Of a stretch of 64,000 nucleotides of DNA, positions 1 to 11,245 are shown one piece after another. The translations under genes were made by a program, and so were the position numbers. Below the pieces are notes generated by a model. It was not told where the DNA came from. It searched no databases and saw nothing but the letters and a program-made list of their open reading frames with translations. How positions within the stretch are numbered: position 1 is the stretch's first letter; each line of letters opens with the position of its first letter. The DNA is from Nectonema munidae (taxonomy: Eukaryota; Nematomorpha; Nectonematoida; Nectonematidae): positions 242,606 through 306,605 of the forward strand of contig JAUIRK010000979.1 in assembly GCA_030549495.1 (NCBI GenBank). Reading direction: 5' to 3'.

Positions 1-117
1 GTAGATAGGTGAAAAAAAAAGGGAAAAAGCCGCCTTCATCGCAAAACTTTTGCGCTTCAAAGTGTAAAAGTGTGGTAAAAGTTACGCAAAAAAAAGTTCG
101 CAAAAAAGTGAAATATA

Positions 118-118
<1 letters not shown>

Positions 119-151
<33 letters not shown>
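119..151. repeat. (TA)n microsatellite
   Basis: An uninterrupted run of alternating T and A that leads directly into the 28-bp tandem repeats of the fold-back element. A similar AT-rich tract precedes the second copy of that element near 59.83 kb. Confidence 0.9.
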
Positions 152-155
<4 letters not shown>

Positions 156-288
156 CAACCCGTATATTACGATGATTCTTCTCCAACCTGTATTCTACGA
201 TGATTCATCTCCAAACTATATACTACGATGATTCATCTCTAACCTGTATAATACGATGATTCATCTTCAACCTGTATACTACGATGGT
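151..288. repeat. 28-bp tandem repeat array, about five units
   Basis: Five imperfect copies of a unit of about 28 bp built around CTGTATACTACGATG followed by ATTCATCTCCAAC. Single units recur in both arms of the neighbouring palindrome (near 417-455 and 1435-1475) and at the left edge of the second copy near 59,875, so the array is part of the element's end rather than independent satellite. Confidence 0.85.
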
Positions 289-1482
289 TTCTATTCCATG
301 TACAAATAACTAGGGAGACAATGTTCAACTTTCTGTTCACATTCTGCTAGATGTAAGATTTGATATACCTCATTCGGGGAGACGATGCCACATAAGTTAT
401 TACCTATATACATTATACCTGTATACTACGATGGTTCATCTCCAACCTGTATACCGCGATAATTCATATCAAAGAATCGAAAAATATTCTTTAAAAAATC
501 AAAAAATATCAAACTTTCTGTTCATATTTTGCTACCTCATACGATGTTACAAAAGTTATTACCTATACTTTGCAATTTGCACGATTTTAAATATTATATT
601 TGTCAAATAATCAAAATAAAATTCTGTAATCAAAGAATCGAAAAATATTCTTTAAAAATTAAAAAATATCAAACTTTCTGTTCATATTTTGCTACCTCAT
701 ACGATGTTACAAAAGTTATTACCTATACTTTGCAATTTGCACGATTTTAAATATTATATTTGTCAAATAATCAAAATAAAATTCTGTAATCAAAGAATCG
801 AAAAATATTCTTTAAAAAATCAAAAAATATCAAACTTTCTGTTCATATTTTGCTACGTCATACGATGTTACAAAAGTTATTACCTATACTTTGAATTTGC
901 ACGATTTTAAATATTATATTTGTCGAATAATCAAAGAATCGAAAAATGTTCAAATCAAAAAATATTTATTCTTTTTAAATATATCGTTGGCTCCCCTTAC
1001 TTTTAGTTTCGTATGTGCATAATTTGATAAAAATTAATTATTAAAGACTAGGTTTATCTTTCAATTTTAAAAGTAAGGGGAGCCAACGATATATTTAAAA
1101 AGAATAAATATTTTTTGATTTGAACATTTTTCGATTCTTTGATTATTATTCGACAAATATAATATTTAAAATCGTGCAAATTGCAAAGTATAAGTAATAA
1201 CTTTTGTAACATCGTATGAGGTAGCAAAATATGAACAGAAAGTTTTTGATTTTTTAAAGAATATTTTTCGATTCTTTGATTACAGAATTTTATTTTGATT
1301 ATTTGATAAAATATATTATTTAATATCGTGAAAAAATTGCAAAAATATAGGTAATAACTTATCTAACATCCTCTCCCCGAATGAGGTATATAAAATCTTA
1401 CATCTAGCAAAATATGAACTGATAGGTTGATGAATTATCGCGGTATACAGGTTGGAGATGAACCATCGTAGTATACAGGTAT
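289..1482. mobile_element. Fold-back (long inverted repeat) element, copy A
   Basis: The sequence up to about 1,035 returns as its reverse complement from about 1,060 to 1,482. The centre is a near-perfect hairpin at 958-1,125 whose arms share a CTCCCCTTACTTTTA block. Landmarks mirrored in order are the CTGTATACTACGATGG unit, a block with TAGATGTAAGATTTGATATA, and the 160-bp unit. The left arm holds about three direct copies of that unit and the right arm only one or two. No transposase is visible, so it is non-autonomous; the superfamily is not recognised. The two 73-residue open frames here are products of the tandem repeat. Confidence 0.8.
468..929. repeat. 160-bp tandem repeat, about three units
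   Basis: Units start at 468, 629 and 789, each beginning ATCAAAGAATCGAAAAAT and carrying CTCATACGATGTTAC in the middle. The first two are nearly identical; the third is about 20 bp shorter. The low divergence suggests recent amplification inside one arm of the fold-back element. Confidence 0.9.
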
Positions 1483-1544
1483 ACTGTAATGCAAAACAAT
1501 TAAAATTTTCTTGATTTCAAATTCTTATTCTTATTCACTTAACC

Positions 1545-1676
1545 CATTAAGTACCATAGAAATCAGACGATATCTAAAAAACGCAGACGATTTATATTCA
1601 AAGTCATTGAAAAAAGCAGACGAAGATGAAATTATCTATGTTCCCAAATGGGAGCATTGGGACTTGATGGGTTAAA
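1545..1676. repeat. Short MITE-like element with AACCCAT ends, copy 1
   Basis: About 130 bp with inverted ends (AACCCATTAAG on the left, GATGGGTT on the right) and an internal CAGACGATATCTAAAAAACG block. The same sequence occurs in reverse orientation at 5,021-5,155, and a diverged relative lies at 1,806-1,898. No coding capacity. Confidence 0.7.
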
Positions 1677-1805
1677 GAAAAGTTTGGTGAGCGCTGCTGT
1701 AGAGAAACTCAAATTTCGAATGAAATTCAATAGGGATTTGCCAAAATAGTCTAATTTGCGTGAACTAAAATGTGTTAATATATCAAAAAGGGACAATTTA
1801 CCGTC

Positions 1806-1898
1806 TCAGCCCGTTAACGACCAGAATAATCAGACGATATCTAATGTAAAGCAGAAGATTTCTATAGACTATAGTCGACATGGGCGTTAACGGGTTAA
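1806..1898. repeat. Diverged relative of the AACCCAT MITE
   Basis: Ends AGCCCGTTAACG and CGTTAACGGGTT are inverted copies of one another, and the interior keeps CAGACGATATCTAA, as in the copy at 1,545. Similar fragments may exist at 9,795-9,880 and 46,020-46,142, but these are weaker. Confidence 0.6.
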
Positions 1899-2299
1899 AC
1901 CTAAATATTAATCTTGTGATAAAAAGTGCACCAGCTGAAAAACTCTTTCGGACCAAACTGACGCATCATTTTTGCCGTCAGATATTTTTGAGAACAGTTA
2001 GCAGAAATTTTTGCTTCGATACTCTGTCATTCTCGGAGATCGGTCATTTTTAAGGAGCCGAATCTGATGGAAAAACGCGGCTTCACGCTATATATAAATA
2101 GAGCTTTTTTTGTTTATATTAAATTATTGAGATTCTATAATTTATATATTTTATTTAATTAATTCTATTTTATAGAGTTCTTTATTCTAACTCTAAAATG
2201 TCAAATTATTGCGAATTCGCAGCATTTTAAAAACAAAAACCCGCTTCTTTTCAAAAATAAAGCGAAATTGTGATCTCATTCGTGACATGCACTTTACAG

Positions 2300-2481
2300 G
2301 TTTACTTTGAGATGCGAGAAGTGTCCTTATCAAACGTATTGCAAGCAATCTCTCTACACCCACTCCTCCATTTGTGTGACGCGAGCCTCCAAGAATGTGG
2401 GAGCGCCCGAATTTTCTACCGCCAAATTCAATCTGACGTGCAAGGGGTGTGCCTTTTCGACATTCCAAGGCTACGAAATGA
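2300..2481 (+). CDS. Zinc-finger exon (internal)
   Basis: Starts one base before codon TTT. Codons run FTLRCEKCPYQ through GYEM, with cysteine and histidine pairs at zinc-finger spacing. The reverse strand is also open here, but that frame has no recognisable motif. Confidence 0.6.
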
Positions 2482-4677
2482 GTATGCATATCTGTCTACT
2501 ATTAAAAATTCAGCCAATGTATGATAGTGTTCTATTATCTTCAAGAATAACGACTCGCTACTTTCTCATTTCTCATTTCGATATACTTTCTGCCTAGGAA
2601 GTCAAAGTCGACTTAGAATAAACAACGCAAGCTTCGGCTCCACATTCATATATTTTATATACATGTACAAAGGAATTTAGGTTGCCTGTATCTGCGAGGT
2701 GTATCACCAAACATATTCCACTGAATGGAAAATTATCCAATTGCAATAAGTCATGTTTTTTCCTTCTCATGATAATGAATTCTGATGAGTACAAAATAAC
2801 TTGATGTTATTATAAAATAATATTTCATAGACCTGCTTTTTTATAAAATAATTCAATACATGCATTTACATAATTACTTAAAGTAATTAATGTCGTTTTC
2901 TCCATGGTTTTTAAAACCTAGTCACGTGCTATCTTCTTTTAATAACTTTTATTAAGCTTAGAAAAGACCATTTTTGTTTTATAAGACACACTGGTGTCCA
3001 AATAATAACGTTACTAGATAATAATGTTAAGGGGTCGGTTCTGGGATAGTAAGATCCTGGTTTCGTTATTTAGGAAGAATGCGTTTGCGTATTTAATGAT
3101 GATAACCAATTAACTGTAATTAGAAATTTTCGAGGTAAATTTGGAACAAATAAAATTTTAATTTTATTAAAATAATACAAGATTGAAATTAATAAAAATA
3201 AATAAGTTTACAATTTTTATCATTAATAAATAAAACATTTGGTTCAGTACAATTGTTCTCATTACCTTTTCAAAGAATTCATGGAACGAGAGAGAGAGAG
3301 GTTTTTCCTCTGCAGGATGTTTTCTTAAGTAAAAATTAGTTCCCGATTATCGCCAAAGATGTTGGACGCGTTATGTTTTGTAAAATTTTATTTTTATTAA
3401 AATAATAGATATAATAGTCAGTCCCAATTTTTATACCAATTCCAAAGTATTACACATTTTTATGATAAAATTGTTTAATTCAGTGTAATATATTAGACTT
3501 GTTCTTTGTATCATTGAATAGTTAAATAAATACGCAATCCACATATAAAATAACGATAAATTAAATACATACGGTATTTGAGATTGAACATTGATAAAAT
3601 GAAGGATGTTGTTTTGAAAAAATCATTAAAACCGGTATAATATTTTTTCTTTTGGGCATTTAGTGGTAATGAAAATTTCGAATCCTACTAAATAATCCGT
3701 TTATCAACCAGTAATAGAAAATGACACGATTTCATTTGAATGATTTATTATTCATTCTTTTCCTTCACCCCATGAATAGCAAGACACTGAGTAAATAGCA
3801 TAAATGTCTATGGCGCCTAACGAAGTTTACTGTTAACATTACTTTTCCTGTATACCCTCCTTGGCTGAGAGACCCCTAGCATGCTCCTACAAAATGTTTT
3901 TGTCATCGGATAATGAAGGAATTATTCGGCACTATGTGTTTCTTTTTTAACCTTAAAGAGCCTCATTTACATGACTAAACTTTTAATTAAAAACCTCTTG
4001 AATAATGCTATCAACCTGAAAGGGTCAGTATCGACGGTTTCGCCCCCCTCCCTGTACTAGGCATGCTTAATTTTTTTCATTACTTTCACTCGCATCAATC
4101 TGGTGGGGGTGTGACGTCCGTTCCATTATCATCATTTACTTTATCCTTATTATCAAGATTCAAGAGCAGCATTTAAAGAACTTGACATTTTCAAAAATGC
4201 TCAAAAGAAAACAAGAAACAACAAAACAAAGTTCGTATTGACTAGAAAAAAAAGCTAGTGTTGGTATTAATTTGGCAATAGGCCCAAAAATATATTTGAG
4301 TTTCAATTCATAAAAAATGATTTAACTAAATTGTGTTTTTCATTTTATAGAAGAATTTCATTTGATTAGTAAGCATTTTTGACGTTCAATTGATTTGTTT
4401 AGTCGTTCACATGAGTGAAAGTGCTAACAAGAAATGCTCTTTTTGCTTTGTTCCATCTCAATCCTTTAATCCGACGCAAAAGCAAGCGATCAAAGGCAAA
4501 GCCACATCAACGCTAGCCAACAAAAACAAGGAAAAGCAGGTCACGACGATTGAAGGATCCCGTAGATCTTTCAGAAGAAATCCTGCAAGTATTCGGGCCA
4601 GAGCCGTAGCATCTCTCAGAAAAGAAAATTCAAAAAGTTCCACTGAATCAAAAAGTAAAAAAAATAAGTCAAAATAA
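2300..4677 (+). CDS. 3' end of a probable C2H2-type zinc-finger gene (two exons)
   Basis: Exon 2,300-2,481 follows an acceptor ending TTTACAG. It encodes two zinc-finger-like units: C-x2-C-x12-H-x3-C (LRCEKCPYQ...) and C-x2-C-x12-H (LTCKGCAFST...). It can end at a GTATGC donor in phase 1. The next candidate exon, 4,403-4,677, follows an acceptor ending TTTGTTTAG and joins in frame, placing the zinc-ligand His of the second unit at the junction (EMI-VHM). The tail is basic and Ser/Lys-rich (SKSKKNKSK, then stop), with AATAAA at 4,759. The first exon is visibly richer in G+C than its surroundings, as expected for real coding DNA. Upstream exons are not visible and probably lie outside the window. 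The splice join is inferred; reading through 2,481 instead would add about 38 unremarkable codons. I do not recognise the orthologue. Confidence 0.55.
2498..4390. other. Non-coding stretch, probable intron of the zinc-finger gene
   Basis: AT-rich DNA with no convincing exon. It contains the first copy of a dispersed repeat of about 200 bp (2,880-3,085) and a short GA run near 3,290. Confidence 0.6.
2880..3085. repeat. 200-bp dispersed repeat, copy 1
   Basis: Matches 5,150-5,352 in the same orientation with few changes. Shared blocks include TTATTAAGCTTAGAAAAGAC and GATAGTAAGATCCTGGTTTC. The two copies are 2.27 kb apart. Confidence 0.85.
4403..4677 (+). CDS. Terminal exon candidate with Lys/Ser-rich tail
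   Basis: Opens after a good acceptor (TTGATTTGTTTAG). The frame contains CSFC, a basic region (SRRSFRRNPASIRARAVASL) and ends KSKKNKSK plus TAA. An ATG at 4,411 would allow a separate 89-residue protein, which is the main alternative to splicing from 2,481. AATAAA overlaps the stop and recurs at 4,759. Confidence 0.5.
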
Positions 4678-4758
4678 ATTTTTTTTATCAAAATGGCACA
4701 CCGTCTATTGAATGAAGTGTTTGTAGCTTTGAGTTATAGTGATCACACAAGCTTTTAA

Positions 4759-4764
4759 AATAAA
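4759..4764 (+). terminator. Polyadenylation signal AATAAA
   Basis: A canonical hexamer 82 bases after the stop at 4,677, suited to 3' end formation of the zinc-finger transcript. In AT-rich DNA it could be chance. Confidence 0.4.
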
Positions 4765-5020
4765 TTCCTTTTTAGTTATTTTTCTGTTTCTTTAGTCAAA
4801 TTAATCGAATTCATCACAAAACGGCATAAAATATTCTCCTCATTTTACTTTTACGGATACCGCTTTCAAAATTCGAGAAATGTAGTGTTACAAATAATTA
4901 CAAGATGGTACACAAATGAGCTGGTGTCTTATGTATGCCATGGTTGAGGAAATGTGTACGTCACTGTTCATGTTAATCCAATAGATCTCACTATCATTTT
5001 TAAAGGAAGTAAACTTAGCC

Positions 5021-5155
5021 CATTTACGGCCAATGTTCCTATTTTGGAACATAAGTAATTTTATCTTCGCCTGCTTTTTTCAATGACTTTGAATATAAAT
5101 CGTCTGCGTTTTTTTTAGATATCGTCTGCTTTGCTTGGCCTTAAATGGGTTAAAG
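5021..5155. repeat. MITE-like element with AACCCAT ends, copy 2 (reverse orientation)
   Basis: Reverse complement of the element at 1,545-1,676, including the GATATCGTCTG block. It abuts the second 200-bp dispersed repeat. Confidence 0.7.
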
Positions 5156-5352
5156 TAATCAATGTCGTTTTCTCCGGGGTTTTTGAAAACTAATCGCGTG
5201 CTTATCTTCTTTTAATGAGTTTTATTAAGCTTAGAAAAGACATTGTTATTTTATAGGATACACTGGTGTCTAAATAATAACGGTACTAGATAATAATGTT
5301 AAGGGGTCGTGTTCTGGGATAGTAAGATCCTGGTTTCGTTATTTAGGAATAA
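5150..5352. repeat. 200-bp dispersed repeat, copy 2
   Basis: Direct copy of 2,880-3,085, with a few substitutions and one-base indels. Confidence 0.85.
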
Positions 5353-7480
5353 TGCGAGTTGAGTGTTGAAAGTTTCTAGAGATGTTTCCTAAACTAGTCA
5401 AGTTTGGTTTTAATGTTTAAATAAGTTGTTCCCCAAACTCATGCACTCTTTTAATCACTTTGTCCATCTATCGCCCCTTGCTAGTGATAATAAAAGGTAA
5501 TGCGAAATCACGACTATAAAGTATATTTATCAACTAAAGATAAGTTATTATTATTAGGTATGAACTGTTTTTAGAAAATTTCACTGCTAAACTCAACATA
5601 TTTAATGCTTTTTTCCAATGCTTTGCTACTTATTCTATATCTTTTATAACTTATCTTATTATCTATATTCGATGAAGGTACATTTTCTTAAGTTATAGTC
5701 TAAATTTTAGAGCGTCCTTATTATTAGTTGCCTATAGAAAAGGAATGTGTGAAGATGGCTCCTACATAATTGGCATGAGAACATAAATTTAAAGCTAGAG
5801 ATATTTACTCCCTGTGGGTATCTATATTCAACTTAAAAAAAATTACTTGCATTCAGTAGTTATACGAGGTTTTTTGCTATTTCTTTTAAAAATTTCAAAG
5901 CATGCTAGATTAAATAAGATAGTAGGATTATCATAAGAATTAACGTCAAATAATGTCTGAACCAAAAACAAAAACTTCCTATTTATTCGCGGAACCTTGT
6001 TAAGGTTAAAATTTAGCAGGCATCTTAACAAAAGATTGTTGAGTAGGTAAAAGAAGTGATAAAAATATTAGCACGCATCTAAAAGGAACTTTATCAATAT
6101 AAAAAAGTTTAATTTGCGTAAGTGTTGAATGTTTCTTAAAAAATCGCTCAATTTCACGTGCGATTTCTAATCTCTTTTCTAAGCGTGACTGACTCAATGA
6201 AAACAAAGTTTAGCTGAATAGGGAATTTGAACTCCTGGTGTATTTGATTCCCATCTTTTGAGTTCTAGTGTTTAAGTAAAGTATCCTAGAGGCGACTCGA
6301 AAGAGTGCGTAAAGAATTGAGATGTCAAAAAGACGCCGTCTAGCAGTGTCCATTATAAGCAATGCTTCCGCTAAAAATTGATAATGGGATTTCGAATCCA
6401 CGATGGCCCGATCTCCTCTGTGAGCGTTAATTTGAGTATCCTTTTTATATTGGCTTGGGACCAACAGCTAATCTAAATTTAGGACGGTCGACTATATCAA
6501 AAGAGAAACTATTGGATTTTAGACGAGCACAAAAGTTTGCTGGTAATCAATCATCTTTAATAGCGAAATGAAAATAAAAACAATATTTGGTTCATTCTCA
6601 ATTGTGGATATGCCTCAGTTATCACTAGGTTCCAAAATAATAATGAGCGCCAAAATTGGTTCACAGTTAGCGCACAGAAAGTGTACCTTTTTCGCAATTT
6701 TGGCGCTATCATTTCCTCTTAGTTGTGTAAATGCAGCTGTTTTATTCCTAATTTAATTTTGCCTCGCGAATTTTAGCTTGAGCAACAGTGTTCGGAGACG
6801 TTAAATAAAAACGGAGTACTGTCTCACTTCCTAAAGTGAACGTTTGTTAAATGGTTTTTTTATAATCTTTTGAATAGATCAATTTATTTTTGGAAAAAGT
6901 CTGGAATAAAAAAATTCAAATAGTGGAAACTGGAGACCAAGTGCAATATAGGGTGAATAAGTTCTTTTAGTTGCTCTTGTCATCACTGTTCTTTGAAAGC
7001 ACGTGTGTATTTTTTAAGAGATGAAATATAAAAGAAACTTGTTTAGAATCTCTTTTGACGAGTATATTAAGAGCTTGATATAGTTCCGGAGATATCTAGA
7101 ATTTAGATTCGAAAGGTGTCTTCCTCTTTGATAAGCTACCATGTATTTTCTATAATCTTTTAATTTATTATCGAAAACTAACGAAATTTTGATTTGCAAT
7201 AAAACATTGAGTCAGTAGTTAAACGAAGTCAGTATATGTGCGTATACATATAAAGTGAATTTTCTTTGAAATAGTTCTCAAATTTTGAGAATGTAATAAT
7301 AAAAAAAGACTAACTTTAGTAATGTTTCATTTTTCCAAAACAAAACATTACATAGGAATATTTTTTTAAATAAGAAATGCACAAACTCAACGCATTATGG
7401 CATATAGCTTATTTCACATTAATTAATCATTAACTTAAAGTGAATATGTGCGAGTGTGTTTAAAACTTGGTAATAAATTT
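5353..7480. other. Non-coding stretch
   Basis: AT-rich. Short open frames on both strands have no recognisable motif. Around 6,210-6,470 there are reverse-strand stretches reminiscent of tRNA B boxes (for example GAGTTCAAATTCCC), perhaps SINE decay, but too degraded to call. Confidence 0.5.
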
Positions 7481-7481
7481 A

Positions 7482-7754
7482 GAAAGCGCTATTGAAGTTG
7501 AAAGCGAAATGCTAGATGACGCCAATTCTAGTAAGGAAGTGCCTGAGGAAACAAAGACGCTGCCCTCACCAATCCAATCCCTTACAGTAGAAGCTGAAAA
7601 AGATGAGGAAACAGAAGTGCAAGAGAAAACGAGTCAGGAAAACAAAATGCAAGAAGTAAAGAATGAAGAACCGAAAGTTGAAGCTGAAGAAGACAAAGCA
7701 TGCATCAACATTTTAACGGAAATAGAGAAGCATGAATTTTATGAAGAAGCTTAA
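7482..7754 (+). CDS. Acidic terminal exon candidate, unknown protein
   Basis: An open frame after an acceptor-like AATAAATTTAG encodes a strongly acidic, low-complexity tail. It is rich in Glu, Lys, Val and Thr (for example EAEKDEETEVQEKTSQENK) and ends EKHEFYEEA. There is no ATG before residue 10 of the open stretch, so it is either a spliced terminal exon or starts at the internal ATG at 7,508 (82 residues). Paired AATAAA signals lie at 8,172-8,181. The codons look less AT-biased than the flanks, which argues for real coding. No domain is recognisable. Upstream exons were not found. In phase it could also accept the zinc-finger exon ending at 2,481, but there is no positive evidence for that. 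Confidence 0.4.
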   Translation, partial: ESAIEVESEMLDDANSSKEVPEETKTLPSPIQSLTVEAEKDEETEVQEKTSQENKMQEVKNEEPKVEAEEDKACINILTEIEKHEFYEEA

Positions 7755-7799
7755 TATAATGTAATATATTGCTTTAACAAAGATAGATATCTAAAGAAA

Positions 7800-9650
7800 C
7801 ATATCTTCTTAACGGTTTCCTTATTTGTCTATGTGTACCTACCTACCTACTTTTTACCGTTGATAGATTAAAATAATATGACTTCCTTGTTTTTATCTGT
7901 AATTTATATTTAAGTTTGTTCTATCATGTAAAAATATAGTTAACAGTGTAAATATCTTAGTTTTTGATTAATTATCTTTAACAATTATATATAAAAAATA
8001 TATATATATTTAAATAGTTATGCGCTTAGCGTGTTTTATCAAGTGTATTTGTGTGTGCATAGACTTCCTATTTATTAAAAATGTCTTCTTTTTAATCACT
8101 TTTAAGCATACACACAAAAACTTCTTCATCATCATCGTCATCTTTAATACACAATCGATAAAAAAATTTTAAATAAATAAAGTGGTTTTTTGTGAACTCT
8201 TTGATATTTTTATTCAGATGATCACTAATGATGGAAAAATATTGTTGTAAAAGTCATTATTTCACTTGACAGAGAAAGAGGGAGTGGAAATAATGTTTTG
8301 CGTTCTTCATGGCGCGCGCTTTTATCGAATCCAATACATAATGTGGCGTATCGGAGACTCACTCGAAGATATTGGCTGAGGAATTGTTGCTTCCTTTTGC
8401 ACTATTCGCTTAAAAAGATCAGAAAGATTAAAAAATTGAAATAGAGATTTTTAAATACTATTGACAAAATGTAGGTAAATTTGAAAAGCATATTTTTAAA
8501 TCTAAATATCTACATAAAAATTGATAAAAAGAAATTTTGACAGAAGTGTACTACTCATAATAGTGAGATTGGTGTAAGAGCGAGATATTTGAATAAAACT
8601 CTTCTAATGCTATTTAACAACTAAATTTAACTTAATTTTCCGCAAGGCTATTCAATCTCCATGCGTCACGTGTTAAGTAACATATATGGTGGAACCTCGA
8701 TTAGCGAACTTTATTCAAAGCATTCCAGAAATGTTTGTGAACCGAGAAGGTCTTCAACAGGTATATTATTATCAGCGGGAAGTACTATAACATTTAGAAT
8801 ACAAAAATATATATCCTTATCAACGCTTTAGAAAATGAAGAAAGATTTAAAAGAGTTATTAAAGGCACACTTTTTAGATGCAAAGAACAGATGTGTACAA
8901 TTGTGATTCATAAAAATGCCCAAATCCGATTCTAAATTAAAAATGTTTACTTTAATTATTATTTTATACCATATCTAAGTTCATCAGGTTTAAGACTTTT
9001 GGCGTGGAACCTTTTTAAAATTGAAATTTCCTAACTGGAAGAGGATTTCTGGTAAATAAGACCCCCGTCTGTCGGTAGAATGATTTTCAGTTGAAATAAT
9101 TCTCCAATTGGTTGAAAAATTAGACAATGACTGTGGAATGTATTTCTGATTGGTTGAAATAATTATTATGGATTGACATATAAAGCCGCGGACTAATTAA
9201 ATATCCCATTAACCAGCTAATTCCTGCCTAACCATCTATCATGCTAACAAACTTAAATGAACTAACTAGCAGTAATAAAACTTTCTTTTTAAATATCCGA
9301 AGTGGAATTACCCAGCAGAAAATCGTCTTAGATTAAATCTAAGCGAAGAGTGAAATCAACGAATCTAAATTACGTGAATAATAATACGAATAAATAAGCA
9401 TACGGCATCACTAACTGATGAAGGTATTATTGTATATTATATACCTTTAACTAATGATGCGAGTTTAACGTTAAAGTACAGCGTAAAGAGATATAAGAAA
9501 ACGTGCTCGTTTAGTGCGCGTACTTGTCAGTGAAGCAACACCAATCTACTTATACAACTTTGGGATAGGACAAAATATAGCTATGGTATATAAACGAGCA
9601 TCAAGATGGATTAGCCTATTTTAATTCATTAATCATTTTACTACTCATGT
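7800..9650. other. Non-coding stretch with a possible pogo-type terminal repeat relic
   Basis: AT-rich, no exon seen. At 8,690 the sequence TGGAACCTCGATTAGCGAAC resembles the ends of pogo/Tigger elements, but no partner end or transposase is nearby. Confidence 0.4.
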
Positions 9651-9651
9651 A

Positions 9652-9800
9652 AGGCGATGTGGAAAGGTTCGTTAGATGCTTAGCCCCAATAAAGCAAGGT
9701 TTTGTGTTTGATCCAAAACCTTCCAAAATTTTTCCCTAACCCTAACAAGGCTTCTTTGCTGATAGTTCGACACAAGCCTTCTTGATGAAAGCATTCTATG
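9652..9800 (+). repeat. tRNA-derived SINE fragment
   Basis: A tRNA-like head (GGTTCGTTAGATGCTTAG as box A region, TGTGTTTGATCC as box B) is followed by a body with GATAGTTCGACACAAGCC. The same head and body order occurs at 27,325 (+) and 29,880-30,035 (-), which defines a family. Confidence 0.55.
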
Positions 9801-10549
9801 GTTAACGACCAGAGTCGACAATGTAAAAATATGGTTGTCTGCGTTTATAAATCCTTTTTGATAGACATCCTTTGCTTTGCATTATACATTTCTGTTATTC
9901 TGGACGTTAAGGGGAGTTTTCACCACTTGGGCAAGTTTAACTATTAAGAATTGCGTTTTTATCAATTCAACTTGTTCTACCTACAACTTTTCTATTTTAG
10001 GTCCAGTCAATTATAATAGGAGGTGTGTGCCTTTTATTTTCAAAAAAAACATTTACAGAGCCTAACTCTTCAAGAATGCGAGTCTAGAACTGTATACTCA
10101 AAGGGAAACCAAAGTTTGCAAGTGGCGGCGGTTATATTTACATTATCAGATACGGAAACAAACTTTTGTAGATGTGAAATAAAAATCCTGCAAAGCAAGA
10201 ATTCAAGTTAGAAGTGAAGAAATCGTGAAATAAATGCACGTACAATATTGGCACAATCCTTGTCTATCCAAAATGAAGAGACTGCCTTTTAACTCGAATG
10301 AACAAAAGCAACACCGCAGAATAATATGTAAATGGATGTTTACGAAATATATGACAGGCTTGTCAAGGAGCTCTGCCAGAGATAATAAGATGGTTCGTCG
10401 ACAACGAGACGAGGAAAAGTCATATCAAGTGAGTGTGTGAGCGATTTAAACTTTCCATTCATCGATGATTTTGCATTTGGAAAGGAAGAACTGGAAGATT
10501 TTCTGGTAAGAGATATTGCGTGTTATGATAACTCCTCCAGAATATTAAT

Positions 10550-11245
10550 ATCACCACCTCATTTTTCGTAGTTTACCTGATTTCAGGCTGATGCATCATC
10601 CACTGCTATATGTTTTGCTTCCAAATAAGCTTAATGGAATATATAGCAGAATGAATGTTCAATATGATTTGATTTTGAATTAGGAAATTGCAAGAAATAA
10701 CCAAAACGAAGGTCTCTATGGCTGATATCGGAGGAAGCTTCTTCCATTTATGTTCAAATATGACAATTTGAGGTTTAGGGCATTTTACTATTTAAATCAC
10801 ACACATCATTTGGTATGTTCAGTTGTGATAAATCTTCATATGCTTTCTGAACACAATAACCTTCATCTTTGCATTGTCAATCAAATCCAGTAAATATTTG
10901 TACTTCAAATTTTTTTTCAAATCGTCCGGTAGAGAAGAAACAAGGGCTTTTTTGCTCTATCAATAATAAGTCCAACATCAGAGAAGTCAAACAAAATTCT
11001 TTTGACTTCAACAAACTTTTCGACATACCAAAACGCTGACTTTAACCAAGATGCCCATCTAGTTACAAAGGGTTTAGGTGGTAAGCCTATTTCGTTGAAA
11101 ATCTTTTGTCTGTTTGTTCTTAACTATCAACATTTTGATACTAGCTATCAAATTATCGACACTTTCAAATTTTGATCTCACATTCAAGCAACACTAATGC
11201 AATAATGCTAAGCAAAAAACATAACAAAAGAGCTCTAGTCCCATT
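10550..11245 (-). pseudogene. hAT/DUF659-type transposase relic
   Basis: On the reverse strand, a stretch reading NVRSKFESVDNLIASIKMLI is followed, one frame away, by IFNEIGLPPKPFVTRWASW and then KSAFWYVEKFVEVKRILF. The spacing of the helical stretch and the P-x-P-x-x-x-TRW-x-x-W-L block is typical of hAT-related transposases common in arthropod genomes. Two frames are needed and a stop follows RTI, so the copy is dead. Ends are not visible. Confidence 0.6.

Noticed and set aside
529-910. Two near-identical 73-residue frames
   Set aside because: They arise from the 160-bp tandem repeat of the fold-back element.
9733-9750. CCCTAACCCTAAC telomere-like word
   Set aside because: Only two units, inside a SINE-like repeat; too short to be an interstitial telomere tract.
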